DNA of 64,000 nt from assembly GCA_963737745.1 (NCBI GenBank), contig CAVTTR010000001.1, positions 221,987 to 285,986 of the forward strand, given 5' to 3'. A program made the position numbers and the translations under genes. The notes under the pieces are model-generated. The model ran no database searches. It worked only from the letters and a program-made list of their open reading frames with translations, and was not told the DNA's origin. Positions within the stretch are counted from its first letter, which is position 1, and every line of letters starts with the position of its first letter. Below, piece by piece: positions 20,016-28,915 of the stretch. The DNA is from Bog-473 sp963737745 (lineage in GTDB: Bacteria; Actinomycetota; Acidimicrobiia; Acidimicrobiales; RAAP-2).

Positions 20016-20885
20016 TCAAGGGAGGACATGGCTGACGGGGTATGCACTGATCGTCGGCAACACCTCGCCGGCAAAGCGGCGGAGGCCCTCGAGGGCGTCT
20101 TTGGTCGATTGAAAGGGCCTGACCAGTACCCGCCCGACGCCGATGTCGGCGGCTCGCCGTAGGTCGTCGATCTCGACCCCGCCGCCGAGCGTGATCTCGA
20201 TGGGCTCGGTGCGCCCGGCCGCTTCACGCAGCTGGGCGATCTTCTTGGCGTCGGCGGGGATCTCTTCTAAGGAGTGGTTCATCGGAATCCACCCATCGCC
20301 GACGGTGGCGGCACGGCGGATCGCCGCCGCCCCGTCGCCCCCGATGTGCAACGACGGCCACGGAGCGTGCACCGGCTTGGGCTCGAACATCACCGGCCCG
20401 AAGTCGAAGAATTCGCCGTGGTGCTCGATGACCTCTTCGCTCCAGAGGCGTTGGCACACCTCGATGGCCTCGTCCACGCGTCGTCCCCGGGTGCTGAAGT
20501 CCAGGCCCACGGCGTCCCATTCGGCCTGCAGCCAGCTGGCCCCGATGCCGAACTCCAAGCGACCCTTTGAGATGATGTCGAGCGTGGCGGCGGCCCGGGC
20601 GACCACGAAGGGGTGGCGCAAACCGATGTTATAGACCTGGGTCCCAAAGTGGATCTGCTCGGTCTGCCCGGCCAAGAAGCTGAGGTAGGAGAACACGTCG
20701 TAGACCGCGATGTTGGGCGGAATGGGAGGGTGGGCGTCGCCGTGGTGGGGACTGCCGCTCATCGCCACCGAGAGCACCAGATGCTCGGGCATCCACACCG
20801 ACTCGTAGCCGAGCCGGTCGGCTTCTCGGGTCGCCTCGGCCCAAAGGCTGGGGTTCATGCCTCCGAGCGAGATTCCGATCTTCAT
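20016..20885 (-). CDS. F420-type LLM-class oxidoreductase
   Basis: A 289-residue luciferase-like TIM barrel. MKIGISLGGMNP begins after a strong GGAGG 7 bases upstream of ATG 20885. Further motifs are YESVWMPEHLVLS, HFGTQVYNIGLRHP, GRLEFGIGASW and PWPSLHIGGDG, the last near the phosphate-binding region. The MKIGI start and EHL segment are usual in F420-dependent reductases of actinobacteria. Substrate unknown. It lies upstream of the AAA-VWA gene on the same strand with 186 bases between, so linkage in one transcript is uncertain. Confidence 0.88.
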   Translation of the reverse strand: MKIGISLGGMNPSLWAEATREADRLGYESVWMPEHLVLSVAMSGSPHHGDAHPPIPPNIAVYDVFSYLSFLAGQTEQIHFGTQVYNIGLRHPFVVARAAATLDIISKGRLEFGIGASWLQAEWDAVGLDFSTRGRRVDEAIEVCQRLWSEEVIEHHGEFFDFGPVMFEPKPVHAPWPSLHIGGDGAAAIRRAATVGDGWIPMNHSLEEIPADAKKIAQLREAAGRTEPIEITLGGGVEIDDLRRAADIGVGRVLVRPFQSTKDALEGLRRFAGEVLPTISAYPVSHVLP

Positions 20886-21098
20886 TGCTGGCCTCCTACC
20901 TTGTGAGTAACGCTGCCGGGGCCGATTCGGTCGTGGCAGCACGCATGTCGCCGAGCACCATGGCACGCTTTGTGCCAGACCGCACGATCTGGCAGAAATT
21001 CTCGCTCACCGGCCGCCGGGTGCGGCCGCCGGCCGATCCGACCAGATCGGTAAGATCAAGGGGCGATCATTCGTGTGGTCGCACCCTAAGGGGGAATT

Positions 21099-22260
21099 GT
21101 GAAAATTGGCGTCGGGCACCACGTGATCTTCCGATCTATGACGACCCTTCGGCCCGCGTCTACCTGCGATTGCCTGGGTCGGCGGCTCGTGGCTGCGGCC
21201 TGATGGATTTTCTTCCCGAAGCTGCCGGTCCGCACGACCCGGTCCTTGTTACTGTCGAGCGCCTCCCCGGCTCCATCCGTCGCACCACCAATATCGACAC
21301 GACCCGCCCAAATGGCTTACGCGCCGACGCCGAGGTCGACGGCGCGAGCACGTGACCTTCGGACCAATCCCGATGGCACGACCGAAGTTGTGGGCGAAGC
21401 CTGGTTCAGGGCCACGGTCAGCCCACAACACAATCTTTTGTGCATCGAGACGATGCCCGACGTGCCCGCCTTGCAGGAATTGATCGGCGCCTCGGTGGGC
21501 AGCGGCTTTCGTTCTCGGGTCAATGGTGTCGTAGAGCGGGTGGAAGCCGACGGTTGTCAGGACGGCTCACTTCTCTATCTGCTCCTCGATGATCTGCCTG
21601 GAGCCACGCTCGTTTCGGGCTACTCCACCATGCCGCGCCGGTCCACCGCCGGCTCCAACGCCCGAGCCCAGTCAGGAAGTGGCATCGCCTCGTCCGGCGC
21701 CCGACGCCAGTCGAATGAGTGGTGTGTGTGCCGGTTGGGCGGATGACGCCAGCCTGATCGTGCACGTACGCAAGAAGGGGTCCGTCCCGATACCGATTGG
21801 GCCCCCCGCACCGGTCCTCGAACGCCAGGATGACTCCCTTTCCTGGCACGAAATGGCGGCCCTGCCGCCCCAGTCGGTCCGCCGCCGCCGCCGTCTCGAT
21901 CTCGTCAGCCCGGCGGTGCCGGGAGGCGAGCATCGGATCGATCTGCACTTTCGGGACAGCTACACCGGAGAGGATGGGGAGGAGGCCGTGTTGCACGAGT
22001 ACTCCGTCTCGGGCACGGCCGATGTCGATTCTGGCCGGATCGTCTCGATCGCCGCCCGGGCTCAGGTGCTCCCCTGGATCGAATGCCCTGGGTCATTAGC
22101 CAGCGCCAAGCGCATCGCCGGCATGGAACTCTCCGCCTTGCGCGCCACCATACGCAAGGAGTTTGTCGGGAGCAGCACGTGCACGCACCTGAACGACAGC
22201 ATGCGTTCACTGGCGGACATCACGGTCCTCGCCCGAGAACTGGCTTCCGCCCCCTCCTGA
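21099..22260 (+). CDS. DUF2889 protein, broken into three frames
   Basis: Fragments in successive frames form one protein. First: DLPIYDDPSARVYLRLPG to PGSIRRTTNIDTTRPNG. Second, from about 21345: ARDLRTNPDGTTEVVGE to YLLLDDLPGATLVSGYS. Third, from about 21650-21700: WADDASLIVHVR to the C-terminal VLPWIECPGSLASAKRIAG and SSTCTHLNDSMR. The ARDL, LLDDLPGA, W-x-ECPG and CTHLND elements are DUF2889 marks. Function unknown; these proteins often sit in aromatic or sterol catabolic regions. The GTG 21099 after AAGGGGG is the best start but lies in another frame than DLPIYDD, so a third indel near 21105-21130 is needed. Either a decayed gene or sequence errors. Confidence 0.6.
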
Positions 22261-22428
22261 GTTCGAGTTTCTGAGTTTCGAGGTCACGCTGCTCGGCAGA
22301 CGGGCTCCACCTCGTCCTGCATGGCTGTGGCATGATCCTCGCTGGACACTTTCCCCATGGGGGGAGGGGGCCATGGCGGGTCCGCCGACTTGGCCAGTTC
22401 ACAGCGTCCCGGGGACTATGGAGGTCAT

Positions 22429-23281
22429 GTGGCAGAACTAGAGCAACTCTTGAAGGTCCTGGATTTCGAACCTGTCGGTGAGGGCCGCTTTCGTGCCCAG
22501 AACATTTCGGAAGGCCCAGGTGGCGTGGTCTTCGGAGGCCAGCTTCTGGCCCAATCTATTGTCGCCGGTGCCAGTATCGACCCGAGCAAGGAAGTGAAGA
22601 CGATTCACACCGTCTTCGCCCGTGGTGCCGCTCCGGATATGCCCCTTGACATTGAGGTCGAGGCGATACATACGGGTCGGGCTCTGGCCGAGCGCGACGG
22701 TGACGGTGCGTCAGGGCGACCGTCTGTGCACGAGGTCCTCGGTTCTGCTCAGCGCCGTCGAGCCCGACCTCATTCGACACGGTGTGGACGAGCCTTCCGT
22801 GACCGCCGCCGACGACCTCCCGGCGGGTCCGAGCGAGGGCTTCTGGGAAGCAAGGGTCGTCGACGGCGTCGACCTCTCTGATCCCGCCGCCGTTGGTCCG
22901 CCCGAGCTCTTCGTCTGGGTGCGCTTTCCGGAAGCGGTGACCAAGGGGGTTATCTCGCAGGCGTTGCTGGCCTACGCCACCGACGGCTTCCTCATCGCGA
23001 CCGCGATGCGCCCCCACGAGGGGATCGGCCAGTCCATGTCCCATGTGTCGATTTCAACCAGCGTGCTCAGTCACACGTTGACCTTCCATGAGCCGATCGA
23101 CGCCTCGCAGTGGCATCTTCTGGCCCAGGAGAGCCCCTATGCCGGACGTGGGCGTTCGTACGGTCGGGCCAACATCTTCGGTCCCGGAGGGGACATCGTG
23201 GCGTCGTTCGTCCAGGACAACATGATCCGCGACTTTCCCGAGGGTCAACGACCTCAACACGGAGAGCGCTCGCGCTTCTAA
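22429..23281 (+). CDS. Acyl-CoA thioesterase II-like (TesB family), frameshifted
   Basis: About 283 residues in a double hotdog. The first half reads EQLLKVLDFEPVGEGRF and VVFGGQLLAQSIVAGAS, then HTVFARGAAPDMP; the second has FWVRFPE-like ELFVWVRFPEAV, LAYATDGFLIATAM and HTLTFHEPIDASQWHLL. One extra G near 22692 breaks HTGRALA from SATVTVRQGDRL; removing it gives a continuous family sequence. The second half carries Asp in YATDG and Thr/Ser of the TesB active site. GTG 22429 is preceded by GGAGG at 6 bases. It hydrolyses acyl-CoA, here probably in the catabolic island that starts at this point. Confidence 0.85.
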
Positions 23282-23405
23282 GTATTCGGGCGTCGAGTTC
23301 TCCATCTCGGAGCGGTTCTCGGACCGTATGGTCGATGGACCGGCGTCCGACATTTCCTATAGCTTGCTAAAGCCAACATCGAAGCAACAAGAGTCGGAGG
23401 GAACA

Positions 23406-24260
23406 ATGGGGAAGCTCGAGGGCAAGGTCGCATTCATCACGGGGGCAGCGCGTGGCCAGGGACGGAGCCACGCCGTGCGCCTGGCTGAGGAGGGGGCAGA
23501 CATCATCGCGGTGGACATCTGCGCTCCTATCGCCAGCATGAACTACCCCCTCGCCACCCCGGAGGACCTGGCGCAGACGGTCAAGGAAGTCGAGGCACTG
23601 GACCGCAGAATCATCGCCCGTCAAGGTGATGTACGTCTACGCGAGCAGTTGCGCGAGGTTCTTGACGAAGGGGTGGCCGAATTTGGACGGCTGGACATCG
23701 TCCTGGCCAACGCAGGGATCTGCCCTGGTCGCGACGACACGTTGCTCCAAGGCTTCATCGACGCCACCGACGTGGACCTGATCGGCGCCATGAATACCGT
23801 CGCCGTAGCGGTTCCTCATCTCAAGGCGGGTGCGTCGATCGTTGTCACCGGCTCTACGGCGGGCATGATGTCTGGAACCACCGAGGTCATGGGCAACACC
23901 GGCGGCGTCGGGTACTCGTGGGCCAAGCGGACGATCATCCAATATGTCGAGGTCGTCGCCCTCCAGCTCGCGCCCCACTCCATCCGTTTGAATGGCGTGC
24001 ATCCCACCAACACCGACACCGATCTGCTGCACAATGTTGACGTGTATCGGGCCTTCCGTCCCGACCTCGAGAACCCCACACGCGAAGATGTCATGGATTA
24101 CCTTCCGCTGATGCAGGCCATGCCCATTCCCTACGTGGACCCGCGTGACATCAGCAATTTGATGGCCTTTTTGGCCAGCGACGACTCCCGTTACATCACG
24201 GGGCTGAACATCCGGGTTGACGCGGGCGCCATGCTCAAGAGGCCTCCCACCAGTCGTTGA
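23406..24260 (+). CDS. Mycofactocin-type SDR dehydrogenase
   Basis: A 284-residue SDR with cofactor motif FITGAARGQGRSHA, the EEGADIIAVDIC strand and an extra loop near residues 42-60. Catalytic Tyr/Lys are in GVGYSWAKRTI; C-terminus reads YITGLNIRVDAGAMLK. The GQGRSHA and DIC motifs and the loop by the cofactor are features of the carveol-dehydrogenase-like family that keeps NAD bound and passes electrons through mycofactocin. ATG 23406 follows GGAGGGAACA. Acts on an alcohol or ketone, probably terpenoid or sterol-like. No mycofactocin biosynthesis gene lies in the window. Confidence 0.9.
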   Translation: MGKLEGKVAFITGAARGQGRSHAVRLAEEGADIIAVDICAPIASMNYPLATPEDLAQTVKEVEALDRRIIARQGDVRLREQLREVLDEGVAEFGRLDIVLANAGICPGRDDTLLQGFIDATDVDLIGAMNTVAVAVPHLKAGASIVVTGSTAGMMSGTTEVMGNTGGVGYSWAKRTIIQYVEVVALQLAPHSIRLNGVHPTNTDTDLLHNVDVYRAFRPDLENPTREDVMDYLPLMQAMPIPYVDPRDISNLMAFLASDDSRYITGLNIRVDAGAMLKRPPTSR

Positions 24261-24353
24261 CGGCTCGGTTCAGAAAGCTCTCGGGCGGAGACCCGGGCGA
24301 CGAGCGGCAATTCGACAAGACCGTGAATGAGCGCGGAAGGTAGGGTGGCCAAC

Positions 24354-24887
24354 GTGCCTGACACCCAAGAGATTCCCACGTCGTACATCTCAGCCGAAAT
24401 GTCCGCTGCGGTCGGTTCGGAGTTGGGACGGCGGCGGTCCTTCCCGATCTCGGCTTCCGATATCCGCAAATGGGCCATCGCCGTCTACTACCCCGAGGAT
24501 CCGCCCCGGTTGTTCTGGGACGAGGACTATGCGGCCACGACCGTCCACGGTGGCATCGTGGCGCCCGAGGATTTCAATCCCTTTGCCTGGATGGCCGCTG
24601 ACCCGCCCGGCATACGCCGCGCCGGGGACGGGGGTGGCGTAACCCTCGAGGCAACACTCGGACTAGAGCCGCCCAAGACCACGTTCAACCTCAACGGCGG
24701 GCTCGAGGTGACCTACGGCGCGCGGATGCGACCTGGAGACGTGATCACCGCAGTGAGCTCACTGAGCGGATATCAGGAACGCCAGGGGCGACTCGGATTG
24801 ATGCTGTTCACCACGCAGTCGGATCGATGGACGAACCAGGACGGCGTGCTGGTCAAGTCCTCGAGCATGACGTTGATTCGCTACTGA
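24354..24887 (+). CDS. MaoC-like dehydratase, N-terminal type (FAS1-like)
   Basis: About 177 residues from GTG 24354; an upstream ATG at 24327 is the alternative. The chosen GTG stands 7 bases after a TAGGGT -10 hexamer, the leaderless layout seen elsewhere here. The protein has the N-terminal MaoC hotdog pattern: FPISASDIRKWAIAVYYPEDPP, FWDEDYAATTVHGGIVAPEDF, and LNGGLEVTYGARMRPGD. Paired with the next gene it resembles two-subunit heteromeric enoyl-CoA hydratases such as HadAB or ChsH1/ChsH2-like systems. Predicted role is hydration of an enoyl-CoA in the catabolic route. Confidence 0.82.
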   Translation: MPDTQEIPTSYISAEMSAAVGSELGRRRSFPISASDIRKWAIAVYYPEDPPRLFWDEDYAATTVHGGIVAPEDFNPFAWMAADPPGIRRAGDGGGVTLEATLGLEPPKTTFNLNGGLEVTYGARMRPGDVITAVSSLSGYQERQGRLGLMLFTTQSDRWTNQDGVLVKSSSMTLIRY

Positions 24888-24914
24888 TGCCACGCACATG
24901 TTGGAGGTGCAACC

Positions 24915-25337
24915 ATGTCAAGCACTGAGATTCCCGAGATCGGGTACGAGCTCCCCCCGTTCGTTCGAGAGACGGGCCTTGAGAACTGGAACCGGTACGC
25001 CGCCATCAACGACGAATTCGTGGGCATCCACATGGATGACGAGGCGGGCCAGGCCGCGGGGTATGCAACCGCGTTCGGGATGGGCAACCTTCAGTGGTCC
25101 TACTTGCACAATCTCCTTCGAGAATGGATGGGGGAGCGAGGAACGATCGAGCGCCTGAGCTGTCAGTTCCGTGGGCCGAACACCAAGGGCCAAACGGTGA
25201 CCGCCGGGGGCCGCGTGACCGCAGTGCACCCCGGACCGGAGCGAACCGAAGTTGAGCTCGAGGTGTGGACCAAGGATCAGAAGGGGGATCCGCTCGCGCC
25301 CGGCAGTGCCACCGTCTCATTCCCGTCCGCTGGGTAG
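24915..25337 (+). CDS. MaoC-like dehydratase, second subunit
   Basis: A 140-residue hotdog. Substrate-site elements are YAAINDEFVGIHMDDEAGQ (with the Asp-x4-His-type arrangement of R-hydratases altered to D-E-F-V-G-I-H) and GYATAFGMGNLQWSYL. ATG 24915 is preceded by TTGGAGGTGCAACC, a good ribosome site. The 27-base gap from the first MaoC gene suggests one transcript and a heteromeric hydratase. The neighbours on the far side run in the opposite direction. Confidence 0.85.
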   Translation: MSSTEIPEIGYELPPFVRETGLENWNRYAAINDEFVGIHMDDEAGQAAGYATAFGMGNLQWSYLHNLLREWMGERGTIERLSCQFRGPNTKGQTVTAGGRVTAVHPGPERTEVELEVWTKDQKGDPLAPGSATVSFPSAG

Positions 25338-25391
25338 CGCAGCGGGGCCTGGGTCGGACGGGCCGTCGCCGCGGCGCTCCTACTCGGCCAA

Positions 25392-25811
25392 CTACGCGTT
25401 GAAGTTGATGTTGCGTTCCGCAATGGTCCAGCGTCCCTCGTACCGGACGTAGCGATCACGGTAACGCCCGCTCAGGGCGGGCTTCAACGCGCCGTCGGCG
25501 TCCTTCATAAAGACGAGGAAGTCGGAGGTGCCTGCGGCCTCTTCGCCGGATCCAGTGACCCGAAGGTTGCCGGTGAGGTGAAGCGAGAAAGGAGCGTTCG
25601 GCTGCCATCTGTCGGTGAGCCAGGCCAGGACGTTTTCCTTTCCGACCGCGCCTTCGCCGTCGACGGGACCACCGATGAAGCGGATGGAGGCCTCGGGAGC
25701 GAAAAGCTGTTCAAGTAGCTCGCGGTCCTGGCCGTCAACCGCCTGGCAGTAGGCGGCCACGAGGCTGTGGATGCCCAGCGGGTCTTGGATTTCAGTCGAA
25801 GTGGTCACCAT
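25392..25811 (-). CDS. SnoaL/NTF2-like protein
   Basis: A 139-residue alpha+beta barrel protein. The N-terminal helix LVAAYCQAVDGQDRELLEQLF followed by APEASIRFIGG, LAWLTDRW and a C-terminal GRYRDRYVRYEGRW are the SnoaL-like pattern of 'polyketide cyclase / nuclear transport factor 2' proteins. Relatives are isomerases, dehydratases or ring-hydroxylation small subunits. ATG 25811 after GGGGTAG is preferred over an in-frame upstream start. It is followed by the CoA transferase gene on the same strand with 59 bases upstream of that gene's stop. Confidence 0.82.
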   Translation of the reverse strand: MVTTSTEIQDPLGIHSLVAAYCQAVDGQDRELLEQLFAPEASIRFIGGPVDGEGAVGKENVLAWLTDRWQPNAPFSLHLTGNLRVTGSGEEAAGTSDFLVFMKDADGALKPALSGRYRDRYVRYEGRWTIAERNINFNA

Positions 25812-25869
25812 GCCACTACCCCTTTGCTTGTGGACGGACAAGGATACGCGCCGAACGGCGACAGAACAC

Positions 25870-27084
25870 TCAAAGAATGGCGCCCTTGATCTTGAGTTCC
25901 AAGAGCTCCTCCATGCTCAGGCCGAGCTCACCCAGAACCTCGTCGGTGTGCTCGCCATGCTCGGGCGCCCGGGTGAGGTCGGGCGCTGTCTCGTCGAACT
26001 GGAGGGGCGACGCGATCATCTTGAACATGGTGCCCGATTTCGCCTCGACCTCGCGGACGTAGCCATTGGCGATGGCCTGGGGGTCCTCAAGAACTTCCGC
26101 CGGGTTTTGAATCGGGGCCCACACTCCGGTCGCGTCTTGGAGGATGACCTTCCACTCATCGAAGGTCTTCTTGGCAAACAGCTCGTCGAGAATGCCGATA
26201 CAAACCGCCGCATTTTCCCGACGGGCCGCGGCGTCGATGAAACGGGGATCGTTCTCGAGCTCGGGGGCGCCGAGGCGGTTGACGATATCGCCCCAGTAGC
26301 GGTCGGATTCGAGCATGACGAGGGAGAGGTAGCGCCCGTCCGAGGTCCTGTACGTACCGACGATGGGGTTCGGCGATTGCGTGCGATCACCCTTCGGCAT
26401 CCGGCGGAAGCCGAAGAGCCCGGCGGCCATCGACGTGGCGGCGGTGGCCCACATGGCGGTACCGAGAAGGGAGTTGTCCACGATGGAGGGCTCGCCGGTG
26501 CGCTCGCGGTGAAACAGAGCAGCAGAAATCCCACCGGCGATCGTGAGGCCGCCCAGGACGTCGCCGAACGCCGGGCCGGGCTGTGCCACCGGGTAGTCAT
26601 CGGGGTCCGACATGATGTCTGCCGCCCCTCCGCGTCCCCAGAAAGTGCACCCGTCGTAGCCACCTCGCTCGGCATCGGGCCCGCGTTGACCCTGGCCCGA
26701 GCCTCGCACGTAGATGATCTTGGGGTTGACGGCCCGAATATCCTCTACGTCGATGCGCAGCTTGCGGCGTGCCTGCGGCCGGAAGTTGGTGACGAAGACA
26801 TCGGCCGTCTCGCACAGCTTGAGCAGGAGGTCGCGACCTTCGGGCGTCCGCATGTCGATGCCGACGCTGCGCTTTCCTCGATTCGGAAGCTCCATCATGT
26901 GCGCCACACCGCCGGGGCCCGACGGGACCAGGCCCATGGCGGCCAGACCTCGCTGGGGATCGCCGCTCTCGGGGTGCTCGATCTTGATGACATCGGCACC
27001 CCATTCGGCCAGGACGGCGCCCGAAATTGGCACGTACGTCCAGGAAGCCACTTCCACAATTCGGATGCCGTCCATGATTCCCAT
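25870..27084 (-). CDS. CoA transferase family III (CaiB/BaiF type)
   Basis: About 404 residues, usual for the family. N-terminal IRIVEVASWTYVPISGAVLAEWGADVIKIE (split: IVEVASWTY then LAEWGADVIKIEHPE) is the CaiB signature; NRGKRSVGIDMRTPEGR and LLLKLCETADVFVTNFRP follow. Such enzymes move CoA between carboxylic acids, or racemise 2-methylacyl-CoA. In a degradation island it may activate a carboxylate or epimerise a side chain. Starts at ATG 27084 or GTG/ATG further up to 27114; AAGGGAAAG lies upstream. The SnoaL-like gene follows it. Confidence 0.88.
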   Translation of the reverse strand: MGIMDGIRIVEVASWTYVPISGAVLAEWGADVIKIEHPESGDPQRGLAAMGLVPSGPGGVAHMMELPNRGKRSVGIDMRTPEGRDLLLKLCETADVFVTNFRPQARRKLRIDVEDIRAVNPKIIYVRGSGQGQRGPDAERGGYDGCTFWGRGGAADIMSDPDDYPVAQPGPAFGDVLGGLTIAGGISAALFHRERTGEPSIVDNSLLGTAMWATAATSMAAGLFGFRRMPKGDRTQSPNPIVGTYRTSDGRYLSLVMLESDRYWGDIVNRLGAPELENDPRFIDAAARRENAAVCIGILDELFAKKTFDEWKVILQDATGVWAPIQNPAEVLEDPQAIANGYVREVEAKSGTMFKMIASPLQFDETAPDLTRAPEHGEHTDEVLGELGLSMEELLELKIKGAIL

Positions 27085-27431
27085 AGTTCGTTCTTTCCCT
27101 TGGTCTCGGTTCACTTCAAGGTGATGCTCGGTTGTCGTCGTGGAGGCCTGGCACCAGGATGGTGAATGGAGCGATGATTACACCCATTGCGTCCTCGGCG
27201 GGCGTGTCGGTCCTCAGATTCGATGAGGAATGCAGCACCACCGCTGTCGCCAAATATCCTGCGCCACACCTCTGGCGACCACGACGCAGACTGCCCTCGT
27301 CGTCCCCCATGGATGCCAATGCTTATCCACCGCTCGCCCCTCGCGTCAAGGCACGTCCCGAGCGCTCGTCTCCATCACGCCTTGGGCGTGCACCATCCCG
27401 CCGTATCTCGAGAGGAGCGGTGCGCTTCCGG
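27085..27431. other. Region without a recognised gene
   Basis: About 350 bases between the start of the CoA transferase and the end of the ferredoxin gene. Several short open frames exist on both strands, none with a ribosome site or a recognisable protein. It must hold the promoter of the CoA transferase on the minus strand. I see no repeat or hairpin of note. Confidence 0.5.
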
Positions 27432-27629
27432 TCACTCGCCCTCGACCAGGCTTATGCAGTTCTCGGGGCAGTTCTCCGTGGCCAGCCGAGCCTGCGATTC
27501 GAGGCCCGGAGGGACCTCGGGGGCGAGGACGACGCTGTGCCCCTCGTCGTCGCTGTCGAATAACTCAGGGGCAAGGGAATAGCACCTCCCATGACCGGTA
27601 CAGCGCGGCGCATCCAGCACGATCCTCAC
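27432..27629 (-). CDS. Ferredoxin (single 3Fe-4S type)
   Basis: A 65-residue ferredoxin from GTG 27629. Cluster ligands read CTGHGRC near the N-terminus and ENCPENC near the C-terminus; the C-x5-C...C-P spacing, with a non-Cys residue where the second Cys of 4Fe-4S proteins sits, marks 3Fe-4S ferredoxins that serve cytochromes P450. The acidic middle (LFDSDDEGH) fits redox partner docking. No P450 gene lies nearby, so its partner is elsewhere. The frame extends to 27719 but the upstream part has no ferredoxin sequence. Confidence 0.85.
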   Translation of the reverse strand: MRIVLDAPRCTGHGRCYSLAPELFDSDDEGHSVVLAPEVPPGLESQARLATENCPENCISLVEGE

Positions 27630-27735
27630 GGAGCGTGAGTGTATCGCCGGGGGCCACGACGCTCCCGTCGATCGTTCGATCGCCCCTGGTAGCCTGCGTG
27701 CAGTCGAAGTGAGCTCCAATCAGGGAGGGCCAACC

Positions 27736-28915
27736 GTGTCTGACGCCGTGATCGTTTCTGCCTGCAGAACCGCCATTGGGACCGCCGGGAAGGGGACCCT
27801 GGCTGACACCGATGCCTCGGTTCTTGCCCGTGCCGTGGTCGAGGAGTCGATCCAGCGCACGGGTATCGCCGCCCAAGGATTTTGACGACCTCGTCTTGGC
27901 TGAATCGCTCTACGGAGGAGGCGTCATTGGGCGCTATGTGGCGCTCGAGGCCGGACTCGAGGACGTGGCCGGCCTGGCCCTCAATCGCCACTGCGCTTCG
28001 GGACTCGCCGCCGTGGAGACGGCGGCCGCTTCCATCATGTCGGGCATGGACAGCGCCGTCATCGCCGGTGGGGTCCAGTCGTCTTCCACCTCACCCCGCT
28101 CCAAGAAGCGGGTCGCTGGCACGGCCGATTGGGCTGACTGGATGTCTCCCTCGCACCCGGACTCACCCGACGCCCCTGCGTTCGACATGACGATCACCGT
28201 CGGTTGGAACACGGCCAAAATCGCGGGGATCACGCGGGAGGAGCAAGACGCCTGGGCTCTCCGCTCGCACCAGAAAGCGATTGCCGCCATTGATGAGGGC
28301 CGCTTTCTCACGGAGATTGTGCCACTCAAGGTCGCAACCACCGACGGCTCAGTCGTGGTCTTCGAGGTGGATGAACATCCTCGTCGGGGAACCTCGATGG
28401 AAAAGCTGGCCGCGCTGAACGTCATCCATCCGGAGATTCCCGATTTCTCGGTCACGGCCGGCAATGCCTCTGGCGTCAACGATGCAGCGGCCGCTGTCGT
28501 CGTCACCTCGGATGCGTTTGCATCGGCCCACGGCTTGCAGCCGCTGGCCCTCGTGCGCTCGTGGGCCAACAGCGGGGTGAATCCCTATGAGACGGGCATT
28601 GCACCGACCGTGGCGATCGCTAAGGCGCTCAAGCGGTCCGGCCTCTCCGTGGCCGACGTCAACCTTTGGGAAATCAACGAGGCGTTCGCCTCCGTGCCGA
28701 TTGCCGCATGCAAAATGCTCGACATCGATCCGGCACTGGTCAACATCTCGGGCAGCGGGTGCAGCCTCGGGCATCCGATCGCGGCGACCGGCGCCCGGAT
28801 GGTCACCACCCTGATCTACGACCTCCAGCGGCGCGGTGGCGGCATCGGCGTCGCCTCCATGTGCGCCGGCGGCGGCATGGGTGCCGCCCTGGTGATCGAG
28901 GTTGCTCCGGCCTAG
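27736..28915 (+). CDS. Thiolase (acetyl-CoA acyltransferase), frameshifted
   Basis: About 392 residues after correction. GTG 27736 has AGGGAGGG 6 bases upstream and begins with SDAVIVSACRTAIGT. One extra G near 27879 stops this frame; removing it joins IAAQ to DFDDLVLAESLYGGG. The nucleophile Cys is in NRHCASGLAAVET, His in GCSLGHPIAATGARM and the second Cys in CAGGGMGAALV. NEAFASVP is the third conserved block. Cleaves 3-ketoacyl-CoA. Its TAG stop overlaps the stop of the convergent VOC gene within CTAG (28912-28915). Confidence 0.9.

Noticed and set aside
20885..21098. Plus-strand frame from 20885 as the true DUF2889 start
   Set aside because: It overlaps the divergent LLM start and promoter and has no family sequence before about 21125.
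25771..27165. 464-codon plus-strand frame opposite the CoA transferase
   Set aside because: Antisense shadow of a clear CaiB-type enzyme.
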